64,000 nucleotides of DNA, from the NCBI GenBank assembly GCA_025458165.1, contig JALOTB010000009.1, positions 52,105 through 116,104 on the forward strand, read 5' to 3'. Below are positions 41,228-51,154 of the stretch, in pieces. The notes below the pieces were generated by a model, which saw only the letters and a program-made list of their open reading frames with translations, made no database searches and had not been told where the DNA came from. The translations under genes were made by a program, and so were the position numbers. The DNA comes from Chromatiaceae bacterium. Its GTDB lineage: Bacteria; Pseudomonadota; Gammaproteobacteria; Chromatiales; Chromatiaceae. Every line of letters starts with the position of its first letter. Position 1 is the stretch's first letter.

Positions 41228-43129
41228 ATGACGCTCCGCAGTAAAGTCACCGCCATTCTGCTGGCCCTGTTCGGCGGGTACGCCGCGTTCAGCTTCGCGC
41301 TCCAGCAGTTCGTCATCTACCCGCGCTTCGTCGAGCTCGAGCGCGAGGAGGCGGCGAGGAATGTTGACCGTGCCGTCCAGGCGTTGCAGCGCGAGCTCGA
41401 CCTGCTGCTCCCCTTGGCGACGGATTGGGGCACATGGGACGACACCTATGAGTTTGTCCAGGACCGTAATCCGGCCTATATCGAGAGCAACCTTAACATC
41501 CCGGCGCTGGAGGGGCTGGCGGTCAACGCGCTGGCGATCTACGACGCCGGGGGGCGCCTGATCTGGGGGATGGCCTACGACCTGGAGGCCGATGCGGTGA
41601 TGGAGCGGCCGGCCCTCTTCGCGCCTGAGCTTGCCCGAGACCACATCCTGATGGCCCCGGTCGCGCAACCGGGCGACCTGGTCGGCATCGTTCAGGATGT
41701 AGCGGGCCCGTTCTTGCTGGCCGCGCGGCCGGTGCTCACCAGCGCCGCCGAGGGGCCGCCGATGGGGATCGTGGTCATGGCGCGGCTGCTGGACGACAAG
41801 GCCGTCAGCCGGCTCGCCGCTCAGGCGCGGGTCGACGTGGAGCTCTCCGCTCCGCCGGGCGACGCCAGTCCGATCCCCGCCCACAAGTCGCCCGGGAGGT
41901 TCGCTCACTCGCCGGTGGAAGTGGTGGTCGGGCAATCGTCCACCGTCGGTCACACCACCATCGCGGATCTGAGCGGCACGCCCGTCCTGGGGCTCGCCGT
42001 CACGACCCCGCACGACATCACCGCCCGCGGGGGCGAGGCCCTGCGCGTCGCCAACATCGCGCTGGCGCTCGCCAGCGCGTCCGTGCTCCTGCTGCTGCTC
42101 GTCGGGATGCGGCGCATGCTGCTCGACCCGATCTCGGAGCTCACCACCCAAGCGGTCCTGGTCGGCTCCCGGCAAGACCTTAGCGTGCGCCTGAACAGCA
42201 CCCGGCGCGACGAGCTGGGGCTCCTCACGCGTGAGTTCGACCGGATGGTGCAGCGTCTCGCCGAGGCCCGCCAGCAGCTCGTCGAGCAATCCTATAAGTC
42301 CGGGATCGCCGAGATGGCGAGCGGTGTTCTGCACAACATCGGCAACGCCCTCACCCCCCTCGGGGTGAAGCTCGGCCGCCTCAAGGAGGCGCTGGCCGCG
42401 GCGCCAGTCGGCGACGTCGACCTGGCTGCCGCCGAGCTCGCCGACCCGGCGCTGGATGCGCAGCGGCGCGCCGACATGGAGTCCTTCCTCGCGCTCGCCG
42501 GGACCGAGCTGGCCGAGCTGGTGCGCCGGACCGGGCGCGACCTGGAGGGCATCCAGAACAACGTCGACCACATCCAGCAGATCCTTGCCGACCAGCACCG
42601 GTTCAGCCGTGCCGAGCGGGTGATCGAGCCGGTTGCCCTGGCCCCGCTAGTCCGCGAGTCGGTGGGCCTGTTGCCGGAGCACCTCGCCAAGGGCGTGCGC
42701 GTGGGGCTGGCGCCCGAGCTGGAGCGGGTCGCGCGAGTCAGCGCGGCTCGGGTGGCCTTGCAGCAGGTCATCGGCAATCTCTTGATCAACGCCGCGGAGG
42801 CGATCGCCGTGCAGGGCGATCGGGTGAGTCTCGGCCGAATCTACATCACCGCCGACGAGACGGTCATCGAGGGTCAACCGATGGTGCATCTGCGTGTCGC
42901 CGACGATGGCATCGGCATCGCGGCGGAGAACCTCCCGCGCATCTTCGGCCGCGGCTTCTCCACCAAATCGCGGGGTTCCGGGATGGGCTTGCACTGGAGC
43001 GCCAACACGATCCAGCTCCTCGGCGGGCGGTTGTTCGCCGAGAGCGACGGACCGGGACAGGGGGCCTGTCTCAACCTGATCCTGCCGCAGGCGGCGGCAA
43101 CCATTTCGACGTTTCGGGAGGCCGCATGA
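41228..43129 (+). CDS. CHASE4-HAMP sensor histidine kinase
   Basis: A 633-residue membrane sensor. TM1 is at about 8-28, a periplasmic CHASE4-type domain follows (LATDWGTWDDTYEFV), TM2 is at about 275-295 (IALALASASVLLLLLVGM), then HAMP. The phospho-acceptor His is in SGVLHNIGNAL (about residue 369), followed by an ATPase domain with NLLINAAEA, VADDGIGIA and GRGFSTK..GSGMGLHWS. It overlaps the next gene by ATGA and likely phosphorylates that REC-GGDEF-EAL protein. Confidence 0.93.
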   Translation: MTLRSKVTAILLALFGGYAAFSFALQQFVIYPRFVELEREEAARNVDRAVQALQRELDLLLPLATDWGTWDDTYEFVQDRNPAYIESNLNIPALEGLAVNALAIYDAGGRLIWGMAYDLEADAVMERPALFAPELARDHILMAPVAQPGDLVGIVQDVAGPFLLAARPVLTSAAEGPPMGIVVMARLLDDKAVSRLAAQARVDVELSAPPGDASPIPAHKSPGRFAHSPVEVVVGQSSTVGHTTIADLSGTPVLGLAVTTPHDITARGGEALRVANIALALASASVLLLLLVGMRRMLLDPISELTTQAVLVGSRQDLSVRLNSTRRDELGLLTREFDRMVQRLAEARQQLVEQSYKSGIAEMASGVLHNIGNALTPLGVKLGRLKEALAAAPVGDVDLAAAELADPALDAQRRADMESFLALAGTELAELVRRTGRDLEGIQNNVDHIQQILADQHRFSRAERVIEPVALAPLVRESVGLLPEHLAKGVRVGLAPELERVARVSAARVALQQVIGNLLINAAEAIAVQGDRVSLGRIYITADETVIEGQPMVHLRVADDGIGIAAENLPRIFGRGFSTKSRGSGMGLHWSANTIQLLGGRLFAESDGPGQGACLNLILPQAAATISTFREAA

Positions 43130-45027
43130 ACGCCGTGGTGAAGCCGATGCCGAGTAACGCCATCCGCGTGCTGGTGGCCGACGACGAGGCCGGGATCCGC
43201 GAGAGCTACCGGGAGATCCTCGGGGTGGCGGCGCCGAGCGAGGGCGCGAGTCAGCTCTCCGATCTGCGTGCCCGCTTGTTTGGTGCCGCCCGGCGGCCGG
43301 CGGCGGTGCCGCGGGAGGAGTTCGATCTGGTCTGCTGCGCCAGCGCCGAGGAGGCGGTCGAGGTGGTGACGCGGGCCGTGCGGGATGGCGAGCCGTTCGA
43401 TGTGGTGTTCCTCGATATGCGCATGCCGCCGGGGCGTGACGGGGTCTGGGCGGCGGCGGCGATCCGCGAGCTCGACCCCCAGGTCGACATCGTCATCGCT
43501 ACGGCTTACTCCGACGTCAACCCCGAGGAGATCAGCCAGCGGGTCCCGCCGATGGGCAGTCTCTTCTACCTGCAGAAGCCCTTTCACGTCCACGAGGTCC
43601 GCCAGCTCGCCAGCGCCCTGGGGCGGCGGCGCAAGGCGGAGGAGCAGATCCGCCAGCTCGCCTTCTTCGACCAGGTCACGGGGCTGCCCAATCGCGCCCT
43701 GTTCCGCGAGCAGCTCGCGCGCGCGCTCGATCAGGCCCAGCGGCGGGAGCAGCCCGTCGCTGTGCTGTTCCTCGATCTCGACAACTTCAAGCGGGTGAAC
43801 GACACCCTCGGCCATTCGACCGGGGATCTGCTGCTCAGGGAGGTGGCCAAGCGCCTGCTGCTCAACCTGCGCACCGGCGACGCCATCGCGTACGGCCGGC
43901 CGTATCGCGAGCAGGAGGTGCTCGCCCGGCTCGGGGGGGACGAGTTCACCGTCCTGCTCCCCGGTCTGCGCCAACCGCGGGATGCCGGTCTCGTCGCCCA
44001 GCGCCTGCTCGACGCCCTCGCCGAGCCGATCGCCTTCGGCGGTCATGAGGTGACGATCAGCGCGAGCATCGGCGTCGCCGTCTCACCCCGCGACGGGACC
44101 GACCCGGACGATTTGCTCAAGGCCGCGGACATGGCGATGTACTTCGCCAAGCGCGAGGGCCGCAACGGCCACCAGTTCTACACCGAGGCGATGAACGCCA
44201 ACGCGCTCAAACGCATGACGATGGAAAACTACCTGCGTCGTGCGCTCGAGCGCGGCGAGCTCGCGCTGCACTACCAGCCCCAGCTCGACATCGCCACGCG
44301 CGAGGTGGTCGGCGTGGAGGCGCTGATCCGCTGGAACAGCAAGGAGCTTGGTCCGGTGTGTCCTGTTGAGTTCATCCCGATCGCCGAGGAGAACGGGCTG
44401 ATCCTCACCATCGGCGACTGGGTGCTGCGCACCGCCTGTACCCAGTGCAAGGCCTGGCAGGACGAGGGCCTCGCCCTCCAGCGGATTGGCGTCAACGTCT
44501 CGGTGCGCCAGATTGCCCAGGACAGCTTTCCGGCGCGGGTCGCGGCGATCCTCGCGGAGACTGGCCTCGCGCCCGAGGCCTTGGAGCTGGAGATCACCGA
44601 GAGCGTGCTGATGAAGGACGGCGAGGCCGCACTGGCCGTCCTCCGCGAGCTCAAGTCGCTCGGGGTCAAGCTCGCGATCGATGACTTTGGCACCGGCTAC
44701 TCGTCGCTGAGCTATCTCAAGCAGTTCCCCATCGATCACCTCAAGATCGACCGTAGCTTCGTCTGTGCAATCAACACCGACCCCAGCGATCAGGCGATCG
44801 CCACCGCGGTCATCGCGATGGGCCAGAGCATGCGGCTGCTGGTGACCGCCGAGGGGGTCGAGACCGAGGGGCAGCTCGGCTTTTTGAGCGAGCAGCGGTG
44901 TAGCGAGGCACAGGGATTTTTGTTGTCGCGGCCGTTGCCGGCCGCGGAGGCGAGGGCGTTTCTCGCGCGTCAGCTCGCCCGCTCGATCGGCCGTGGGGCG
45001 AGCCCGGTGTCGGCTGCCGCCGGATAG
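43126..45027 (+). CDS. response regulator with GGDEF and EAL domains
   Basis: A 633-residue c-di-GMP enzyme. The N-terminal receiver has VLVADDEAGIRESY, phospho-acceptor Asp97 in VVFLDMRMPPG and the Lys of YLQKPFH; it has an extra stretch of about 35 residues (SDLRARLFGAARR) between the first helix and second strand. The diguanylate cyclase site RLGGDEFTVLL (about 268-278) and the phosphodiesterase motifs VEALIRW (EAL about 398-400), ITESVLMKD, IDDFGTGYSSLSYL and TAEGVET look intact, so both activities are possible. Coupled to the kinase gene. Confidence 0.95.
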   Translation: MNAVVKPMPSNAIRVLVADDEAGIRESYREILGVAAPSEGASQLSDLRARLFGAARRPAAVPREEFDLVCCASAEEAVEVVTRAVRDGEPFDVVFLDMRMPPGRDGVWAAAAIRELDPQVDIVIATAYSDVNPEEISQRVPPMGSLFYLQKPFHVHEVRQLASALGRRRKAEEQIRQLAFFDQVTGLPNRALFREQLARALDQAQRREQPVAVLFLDLDNFKRVNDTLGHSTGDLLLREVAKRLLLNLRTGDAIAYGRPYREQEVLARLGGDEFTVLLPGLRQPRDAGLVAQRLLDALAEPIAFGGHEVTISASIGVAVSPRDGTDPDDLLKAADMAMYFAKREGRNGHQFYTEAMNANALKRMTMENYLRRALERGELALHYQPQLDIATREVVGVEALIRWNSKELGPVCPVEFIPIAEENGLILTIGDWVLRTACTQCKAWQDEGLALQRIGVNVSVRQIAQDSFPARVAAILAETGLAPEALELEITESVLMKDGEAALAVLRELKSLGVKLAIDDFGTGYSSLSYLKQFPIDHLKIDRSFVCAINTDPSDQAIATAVIAMGQSMRLLVTAEGVETEGQLGFLSEQRCSEAQGFLLSRPLPAAEARAFLARQLARSIGRGASPVSAAAG

Positions 45028-45119
45028 TCCCAACTCAAAAGAACGCGGGTGCAAGGGGTCAAGCGCCCGCCGTTCCGTGATGTCCTCAGATACCACCGCC
45101 TACTCCAAATGACGACAGT

Positions 45120-46445
45120 ATGACCGACACCAGTCCCCGCCAGGCGAACAAGATCCTGGTCCCGGTCTCCGAGCTCGCCGTGGGCATGTATGTCTGCGAG
45201 CTCGACCGCCCGTGGCTCGAATCCCCGTTCTGGTTTCAGGGCTTTCCACTGCAGTCGCAGCAGGACATCGAAGAGGTCCAGCGGGTCTGCCGGCACGTCT
45301 TCGTCGATGCCAAACGCAGCACCCAGTCATCCCGCAAGCGGCTCGCGCGCATGGAGAAGCCCGAGGCGACCCAGGTCAAGAAACGAACGATCAAGGCCAG
45401 CGCCCTCGCGCAAGGATCGGTGAAGCGACTGGTGACCGGCATCAGGGAACGGCTGGCTCGGCGGTTGGGTCCCCCCGAGATGGTCCGGTCGGTGCGCGTC
45501 GCCCAACATGCCTTCGACGAGACTGCCCGTTTCGTGCATGACGTGATCGAGCGCACGCGTGCCGGGCAGAGCATCGATATTCGGAGCGGACGCGAGACCG
45601 TCGCCGGCTGCGTCGACCATATCACCCGTCACCCCGCCGCGATGCTCCTGCTGGGGAGCATTCGCAGCAAGGACGAGTACACCGCCCAGCACTCACTCAG
45701 CGTCGGTCTGCACGCGATGGTCCTCGGGCATCAGCTCCGGTTTTCGCGGGAGGACCTCACGGAGCTCGGCATCTGCGGCATTCTCCATGATGTCGGCAAG
45801 CTGCGAGCGCCGGACGACATCCTCAAGAAGCCGGGTCGGCTGACGCCCGATGAGCTCGAGGTCATGCGCCAGCATCCGGCCCAGGGACGGGCGATCCTCG
45901 AGAGCGCCGGTGGGGTGTTCCGTCAGGCGCTGGAGGTGACGCACGCCCATCACGAACGGCTCGACGGCTCGGGTTATCCGCGCGGCCTGACTTCGGAACA
46001 ACTGGATCTCTACACCCGGATGGTCGCCATCGTCGACACCTACGACGCCGTGACGAGCGAGCGCCCCTATGCACGCGGACGCTCACATTTCGAGGCCATC
46101 AAGATCCTACGGTCGGAGAGCGGCAATCGCTATGACGCCGAGCTGGTGACGCAGCTCATCGACGCGCTGGGGCTGCTGCCGGTCGGCTGCGTCGTGCAGC
46201 TCAATAACGGCTGCGTGGCCGTCCTGATGCGGCCGAACGCCAAAAGGCCCTTCCGCCCCGTCGTGCTCGTGTTGAAGGACCGGGACGGCGAGGACGTCGA
46301 GCCCTACTACCTGGATCTCGCCCGACAAGATCCGGGTGAGTCCGACCAGCTTTCAGTCGCCCGAATCCTCGGCGCGGACGAGGCGGGCATAGACACCAGC
46401 CTGTTCCGCGACCAGGAGTTCCTTCGGCGGATTCGTCCGCGCTGA
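45120..46445 (+). CDS. HD-GYP c-di-GMP phosphodiesterase
   Basis: A 441-residue protein with an N-terminal DUF3391-like region (LAVGMYVCELDRPWLESPF) and a C-terminal HD-GYP domain. Metal-site and signature motifs are ILHDVGKLRAPDDIL (His223, Asp224), HHERLDGSGYPRGL and IVDTYDAVTSERPYARG. It should degrade c-di-GMP to GMP. It follows the GGDEF-EAL gene by 92 bases and completes a signalling cluster with the PilZ gene downstream. Confidence 0.94.
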   Translation: MTDTSPRQANKILVPVSELAVGMYVCELDRPWLESPFWFQGFPLQSQQDIEEVQRVCRHVFVDAKRSTQSSRKRLARMEKPEATQVKKRTIKASALAQGSVKRLVTGIRERLARRLGPPEMVRSVRVAQHAFDETARFVHDVIERTRAGQSIDIRSGRETVAGCVDHITRHPAAMLLLGSIRSKDEYTAQHSLSVGLHAMVLGHQLRFSREDLTELGICGILHDVGKLRAPDDILKKPGRLTPDELEVMRQHPAQGRAILESAGGVFRQALEVTHAHHERLDGSGYPRGLTSEQLDLYTRMVAIVDTYDAVTSERPYARGRSHFEAIKILRSESGNRYDAELVTQLIDALGLLPVGCVVQLNNGCVAVLMRPNAKRPFRPVVLVLKDRDGEDVEPYYLDLARQDPGESDQLSVARILGADEAGIDTSLFRDQEFLRRIRPR

Positions 46446-46634
46446 GGGACCCGGACCGAGCAGGACGCCTGCCGTGCGCAGATGATGGGTGCCCTCAATG
46501 CGAAAGGCGGGGTGAGGGGCACCGCGGGTTTCGAGCGTCGCGGCGACTGAAGCTGAGGTGACGCGAGAACCGCGCCTGTCTGCTGCCGTGCCGGTTGTCT
46601 GCCGGGGCGGCGAAACCGTCGGCGTCTCGTCCGA

Positions 46635-47069
46635 TCAAAGACCGCGAGCTGGCGCAGCGTCGCCGGGTTCCGGTGTCAGCGTGCGGATGTAGCTTCGCAC
46701 GGCCTCGTTGATCAGCCTCCGATCCTCAGCCCCCATGTGGCAGAAGTGGACCCCCATACCGTGCGGCGAGGCGGGGTCGTCGCGACCGTACTTCTTGGAC
46801 CAGACCACTCGCGCGCTGGCCCGGATGGGGCGCTCGGCACCAGGGACGCGCAGACAGAGGTCGAAGATCTCGTCGAGCGCGAGGGGCTGTGGGCAGCGGA
46901 GATAGGCGCCTTGCGGGCCGACGTTCTGGGTGACGGCGTCGATCCGCCGGTCGTTGACGACGAGCTCCACCGGCCAGTGAAGGTCCGCTCGCGCGCTCCA
47001 GCGGACCCCCGTTGGCTGATCGGAGCCGGGGTGCCTCGGGTCGGGGAGGCTGGCACCGTCGGTGTGCAT
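46635..47069 (-). CDS. PilZ-domain c-di-GMP effector
   Basis: A 144-residue protein with one PilZ domain: RWSAR (the RxxxR part) and, 26 residues on, NVGPQGAYLRC, where the usual (D/N)xSxxG has Gly in place of Ser. Binding of c-di-GMP is therefore likely but weakened. I chose ATG 47069 because AGGAG lies just upstream on the minus strand. It is convergent to the HD-GYP gene; 46446-46634 holds nothing recognised. Confidence 0.85.
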   Translation of the reverse strand: MHTDGASLPDPRHPGSDQPTGVRWSARADLHWPVELVVNDRRIDAVTQNVGPQGAYLRCPQPLALDEIFDLCLRVPGAERPIRASARVVWSKKYGRDDPASPHGMGVHFCHMGAEDRRLINEAVRSYIRTLTPEPGDAAPARGL

Positions 47070-47400
47070 GGGTGGCTCTCCTGAAAGGTCGTGGGCCTCT
47101 GACGCGGCTTGGGTGATTCGCGCTCTGTCCATGGCCGTTGCCATGTCCACCGCGAGTTGAAGCCGCAACCGCATCACCGACCCCTTGGGTATCGCCGAGT
47201 CTCGCTCGCGCGGAGTCGTTGGCTCCCGCGACTACCCTTACTTTAGGCAATTTTAATGCCGCTGGCCAAGTGCTTGATCCAGGCCAGGCGCCGTTCAGTG
47301 AGTGCGTCGCGGGGGTCAGGAAGCGACGGGTTGGCCCGACACTGCCGCAGGTTGGGGTGGGGCACGTGCACCGGCATCGGCCGAGGCCGGTCGGCGGACC
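47070..47400. other. gap without a recognisable gene
   Basis: Between the PilZ gene and the DUF3775 gene. The part around 47225-47265 is AT-richer (CTTTAGGCAATTTTAATG) and might hold the PilZ promoter. No frame here looks protein-like. Confidence 0.4.
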
Positions 47401-47793
47401 TCACTCCTCGCAGGAGTAGCCGTGGGCGATCAGACCCTCTTCCATGTCGTCGCTGATCATGGGGTGGGCGAGCAGGTACTCGGTGGTGTTGCCGTGGTCC
47501 TCGTAGTGGGCAAGGGCGTCTTCCACGGCGGTGTCCCACTCCTCGATGCTGTAGTCGCCGCGCCCTAGCCACATAAGCGCGATCAGCTCGGCCTGTTGGT
47601 CGGGGTCGAGGTCGTCGACCGTCTCGCGGATCTCCTGGAGACTGAAGTCGTCGACATGGTCGGCGAGCACCTGCAGGGCCCAGTCCTCGGCGGGGCTCGC
47701 GGGGACCTCGGGGATCACCACCTCTTCCTTGGCCTGGAACTCGCGGGCCTTGGCGATGATGAAGCAGATGGTCTCTGGGCGCACGTTGAGCAT
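47401..47793 (-). CDS. DUF3775 family protein
   Basis: A 130-residue acidic protein matching DUF3775: MLNVRPETICFIIAKAREF, EDWALQVLADHVDD, DLDPDQQAELIALMWLGRGDY and NTTEYLLAHPMISDDMEEGL. Members are small cytosolic proteins with unknown function; no catalytic motif is visible. Monocistronic by position. Confidence 0.82.
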   Translation of the reverse strand: MLNVRPETICFIIAKAREFQAKEEVVIPEVPASPAEDWALQVLADHVDDFSLQEIRETVDDLDPDQQAELIALMWLGRGDYSIEEWDTAVEDALAHYEDHGNTTEYLLAHPMISDDMEEGLIAHGYSCEE

Positions 47794-47856
47794 GGTGGTT
47801 GTCCTCCTTCCCCTGGCGTTGCGACCCGAGTTTACACCCAGAGCCTGCCGCTGCGG

Positions 47857-48711
47857 CTAGCGCGCGCCGCCGCCAGAGGCGCGGGCGAGCAGCCAGTCCA
47901 GCGCCGGCGCCGGCAGGACGCGGCGCAGGGCGCCGAAGAGCCGGGTCGGGACGGTGACGGCGTAGCGCGCCCTCGGGCGGCGGCTCTCCAAGGCGTGGAT
48001 GAGCGCGCGCAGCACCGCCTCGGGCGGCAGGGTGAAGGGCGCGGCCGGACCTTGCTTGAGCAGCCGCGCCGCCTGGGCGCGATAGGCGGCACGGTGGGGG
48101 CTCGCCTCGGCGTCGATGTGGGCGAGAAAGCGGGCGTGGGCGTTGGCACGAAAGCGGCTTTCGATGGGGCCGGGCTCGATCAGTGAGACCGCGATGCCGG
48201 TCCCGGCGAGCTCCAGGCGCAGGGTGTCGGTGAGGCCCTCCAGGGCAAACTTGCTGGCCACATAGGCCCCGCGGTATGGGAAGGCGACCAGCCCGAGCAC
48301 CGAGCTGTTCTGCACGATGCGCCCGTAGCCCTGGGCGCGCAGGACGGGGAGCAGACGACAGGTGAGCTCGTGCCAGCCGAGCAGGTTGGTCTCCAACTGG
48401 GCGCGCAGCACCGCGCGACTGAGGTCCTCCACCGCCCCGGGCTGGCCGTAGGCGCCGTTGTTGAAGAGCGCGAAGAGCCGACCCCCGGTGAGCCGGAGGG
48501 TCTCCTCGACCGCGGCCTGAATGCTGGCGCTGTCGTCGAGGTCGAGCCGCACCGTAGTAAGCCCCTCGGCAGTAAGCCGCGCCACATCCTCGGCGCGGCG
48601 CGCCGAGGCGATCACCCGGTAGCCGCGGCGGGCGAGCCCATGGGCGCAGGCGTAACCGATCCCGCTCGAGCAGCCGGTGATGAGCACCGGTCCCGCCGCC
48701 TTGCCGCGCAT
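47857..48711 (-). CDS. short-chain dehydrogenase/reductase
   Basis: A 284-residue classical SDR: ITGCSSGIGYACAHGLARRGYRVI (NAD(P) site), LDLDDSASI, LFNNGAYGQPGA (NNAG variant), the catalytic Ser region QNSSVLGLVAFPYRGAYVASK with Tyr and Lys, and IEPGPIESRF. The extra C-terminal 60 residues (RALIHALESRRPRARYAVTVPTRL) are like SDRs related to retinol dehydrogenases. Start ATG 48711. Substrate unknown. Confidence 0.9.
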   Translation of the reverse strand: MRGKAAGPVLITGCSSGIGYACAHGLARRGYRVIASARRAEDVARLTAEGLTTVRLDLDDSASIQAAVEETLRLTGGRLFALFNNGAYGQPGAVEDLSRAVLRAQLETNLLGWHELTCRLLPVLRAQGYGRIVQNSSVLGLVAFPYRGAYVASKFALEGLTDTLRLELAGTGIAVSLIEPGPIESRFRANAHARFLAHIDAEASPHRAAYRAQAARLLKQGPAAPFTLPPEAVLRALIHALESRRPRARYAVTVPTRLFGALRRVLPAPALDWLLARASGGGAR

Positions 48712-48859
48712 CGGTCTCACCTCCGCTCTCACCCGGGCTGCCGCCGCCGGCCCGATTGTTTCACAGAGGGCCCCGGACCGGGGGCGGGCGGCGATTGAAA
48801 AGGGATGCCCCAGCCCCACCATTGACGGGGTTTACAGGTGGTGACCCCGAGGATTCGAG

Positions 48860-49177
48860 ATGCCGATCTACGAATACCGCTGCGAAGACTGTGGCCATGA
48901 GCTGGAGGTCCTGCAGAAGGTGAGCGACGCCCCGCTCACCGATTGCCCGGCCTGCGGTCGGCCCGCGCTCAAGAAGCTGATCTCCGCCGCCGGTTTCCGC
49001 CTCAAGGGCGGCGGCTGGTACGAGACCGACTTCAAGCAGGGCAACAAGAAGAACCTGCACGACACGGGCGAGAAGAAGACCGACACGAAGGATTCCAAGC
49101 CCGAGTCCAAGCCGGAGTCGAAGCCCGAGTCGAAGCCGAAGCCGGCCGAGAAGGCCAAGGCGGCACCGGCGGCCTGA
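48860..49177 (+). CDS. FmdB-type zinc ribbon protein
   Basis: A 105-residue protein with an N-terminal zinc ribbon (MPIYEYRCEDCGHELEVLQ and CPACGRP; ligands Cys8, Cys11, Cys29, Cys32) and FRLKGGGWYETDFK. The tail is a low-complexity Lys/Pro/Glu/Ser repeat (KPESKPESKPESK) then PAEKAKAAPAA. Members are possibly regulatory and usually single genes. It is convergent with hemL; the 59-base gap has a GC-rich imperfect hairpin without a T run. Confidence 0.9.
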   Translation: MPIYEYRCEDCGHELEVLQKVSDAPLTDCPACGRPALKKLISAAGFRLKGGGWYETDFKQGNKKNLHDTGEKKTDTKDSKPESKPESKPESKPKPAEKAKAAPAA

Positions 49178-49236
49178 CCCTCCATCTGGGACGAGGGCCC
49201 CCCGGCGAGCAATCCCGCGCGCCGGGCCCGTGGGGC

Positions 49237-50520
49237 TCAGGCGACCGCGGCGAACGCCGCGGCTGCGGCCGACAGTGTTGCGTCGATGTCCGCTGCACTG
49301 TGCGCGGCCGAGACGAACCCGGCCTCGAAGGCCGAGGGGGCGAGATACACGCCGTGCTCGAGCATGGCGTGATAGAAGGCGCGGAAGCGTGCCTGGTCGC
49401 AGGCGGTCGCCTGGGCATAGCTGGTCACCGGACCCTCCGCAGCGAAGAAGATGCCAAACATGCCGCCGGCCCGGTTGGCGGAGAGCGGCACTCCGGCGTC
49501 CTTCGCGGCGCCGAGCAGTCCAACGACCAACGCCGAGGTCTGGGCGCTCAGCTCCTCGTAGAAGCCGGGCACGCTGATCAGCTCCAAGGTCTTGAGCCCG
49601 GCGGCCATGGCGACCGGATTCCCGGAGAGGGTCCCGGCCTGGTAGACCGGGCCGAGTGGGGCGATGCGCTCCATGATCTCGCGCCGCCCCCCGAAGGCCC
49701 CGACCGGCATGCCGCCGCCGATCACCTTGCCGAGCGTGGTGAGGTCGGGCTTGACCCCATAGAGCTCCTGCGCCCCGCCGCGCGCGACGCGGAAGCCGGT
49801 CATCACCTCGTCGAAGATCAGCACCGCCCCGTACCGGTCGCAGACCTCGCGCAGCCCCTCCAGAAACCCCGGCACCGGCGGGATGCAGTTCATGTTGCCG
49901 GCGACCGGCTCAACGATGATGCAGGCGATCTCCTCGCCCATGGCGGCGAAGGTGTCCCGCACCTGATCGAGATCGTTGTAGCTCAGGGTGAGCGTTAGGG
50001 CGGCGAGCGCCGCGGGCACGCCCGGTGAGCTCGGCTCGCCCAGGGTCAGCGCGCCGGAGCCCGCCTTGACCAGGAGTGAGTCCGCGTGGCCGTGGTAGCA
50101 GCCCTCGAACTTCACCAGCTTGTCCCGCCCCGTGTAGCCGCGGGCGAGTCGAATCGCGCTCATCGTCGCCTCGGTCCCGGAGCTCACCATGCGCACCAGG
50201 TCCATCGAGGGGACCAGCTCGCAGACCTCCTCGGCCATACGGGTCTCGAGCTCGGTGGGCGCGCCGAAGGAGAGCCCTAGGCCGATCCGCTCTGCCACCG
50301 CCGCGATCACCTCCGGGTGGGCATGGCCGAGGATCATCGGGCCCCAGGAGCCGACGTAGTCGATATAGCGCTTGCCGTCGGCGTCGTAGAGGTAGGCCCC
50401 GGCCGCGCGCTCGAAGAACACCGGCTCGCCGCCAACCCCGCGGAAGGCCCGCACCGGGGAGTTGACCCCACCGGGGATGCGGCGCTGGGCAGCGGCGAAG
50501 AGTTCGTGGGATCGGCTCAT
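49237..50520 (-). CDS. hemL: glutamate-1-semialdehyde 2,1-aminomutase
   Basis: PLP enzyme that makes 5-aminolevulinate from glutamate-1-semialdehyde, the C5 route to tetrapyrroles (haem, chlorophyll). The protein is 427 residues, normal length. Motifs: [69 protein letters not shown] and the PLP lysine in [18 protein letters not shown] (about residue 263). Next to thiE, ten bases downstream. Confidence 0.97.
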   Translation of the reverse strand: MSRSHELFAAAQRRIPGGVNSPVRAFRGVGGEPVFFERAAGAYLYDADGKRYIDYVGSWGPMILGHAHPEVIAAVAERIGLGLSFGAPTELETRMAEEVCELVPSMDLVRMVSSGTEATMSAIRLARGYTGRDKLVKFEGCYHGHADSLLVKAGSGALTLGEPSSPGVPAALAALTLTLSYNDLDQVRDTFAAMGEEIACIIVEPVAGNMNCIPPVPGFLEGLREVCDRYGAVLIFDEVMTGFRVARGGAQELYGVKPDLTTLGKVIGGGMPVGAFGGRREIMERIAPLGPVYQAGTLSGNPVAMAAGLKTLELISVPGFYEELSAQTSALVVGLLGAAKDAGVPLSANRAGGMFGIFFAAEGPVTSYAQATACDQARFRAFYHAMLEHGVYLAPSAFEAGFVSAAHSAADIDATLSAAAAAFAAVA

Positions 50521-50530
50521 CGGTGGTTCC

Positions 50531-51154
50531 TCAAGCTGGGAAGAGTCGGGCGTAGGCCGCGGCGGCGGCGCGCACGTCGTCCTGGCCGAAGACGCCGTGG
50601 ATCACGGCGAGCAGGTCGGCACCGGCGGCGAGCAAGGCGGGCGCATTTTCCGGGGTGATCCCGCCGATCGCAACCAGCGGCAGGCCGAGCTCGCGTCGCG
50701 CCCGGCGCAAGAGCCCGGGGTCGGCGGGGGTCGCCTGGCGCTTGGTCGCGGAGGGGAAAAAGCGACCGAAGGCGACGTAATCCGCGCCCGCGGCCTGGGC
50801 CTCGCGCGCGCGCTCGAGCTGGCCGTAGCAGGACACGCCGATGATCGCCTCGGGGCCGAGCCGGCGGCGGGCGGCGGCCGGGTCCGGGTCGTCGCGGCCG
50901 AGGTGCACCCCGTCGGCGCCGATCTCCAAGGCGAGCTCGACGTCGTCATTGACGATCAGCGGCACACCGCCGGCGCGGCAGACCTCCAGCAGCTCACGGA
51001 TCTCGCGCCGGCGCCGGTCGGCATCGCTGGTCTTGTCGCGGTACTGAACCATCCGGGCCCCGCCGGCGACCGCGAGCCGCACCCGATTCGCCAGCGGCAT
51101 GCCCTGCGGGCCGTGGCCGGGCGTGATGGCGTAGAGCCCGCGCAGCGCTGTCAC
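50531..51154 (-). CDS. thiE: thiamine-phosphate synthase
   Basis: Joins HMP-pyrophosphate and the thiazole phosphate to thiamine monophosphate. The 207-residue TIM barrel shows [62 protein letters not shown] and [10 protein letters not shown], with the phosphate-binding loop. It overlaps thiD by four bases (ATGA) on the minus strand. Confidence 0.96.
   Translation of the reverse strand: MTALRGLYAITPGHGPQGMPLANRVRLAVAGGARMVQYRDKTSDADRRRREIRELLEVCRAGGVPLIVNDDVELALEIGADGVHLGRDDPDPAAARRRLGPEAIIGVSCYGQLERAREAQAAGADYVAFGRFFPSATKRQATPADPGLLRRARRELGLPLVAIGGITPENAPALLAAGADLLAVIHGVFGQDDVRAAAAAYARLFPA

Noticed and set aside
39154..41316. A 720-codon minus-strand frame through the outer-membrane channel gene
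   Set aside because: Only its last 134 codons are protein-like (QueD). The rest is antisense to the channel gene and has shadow composition.
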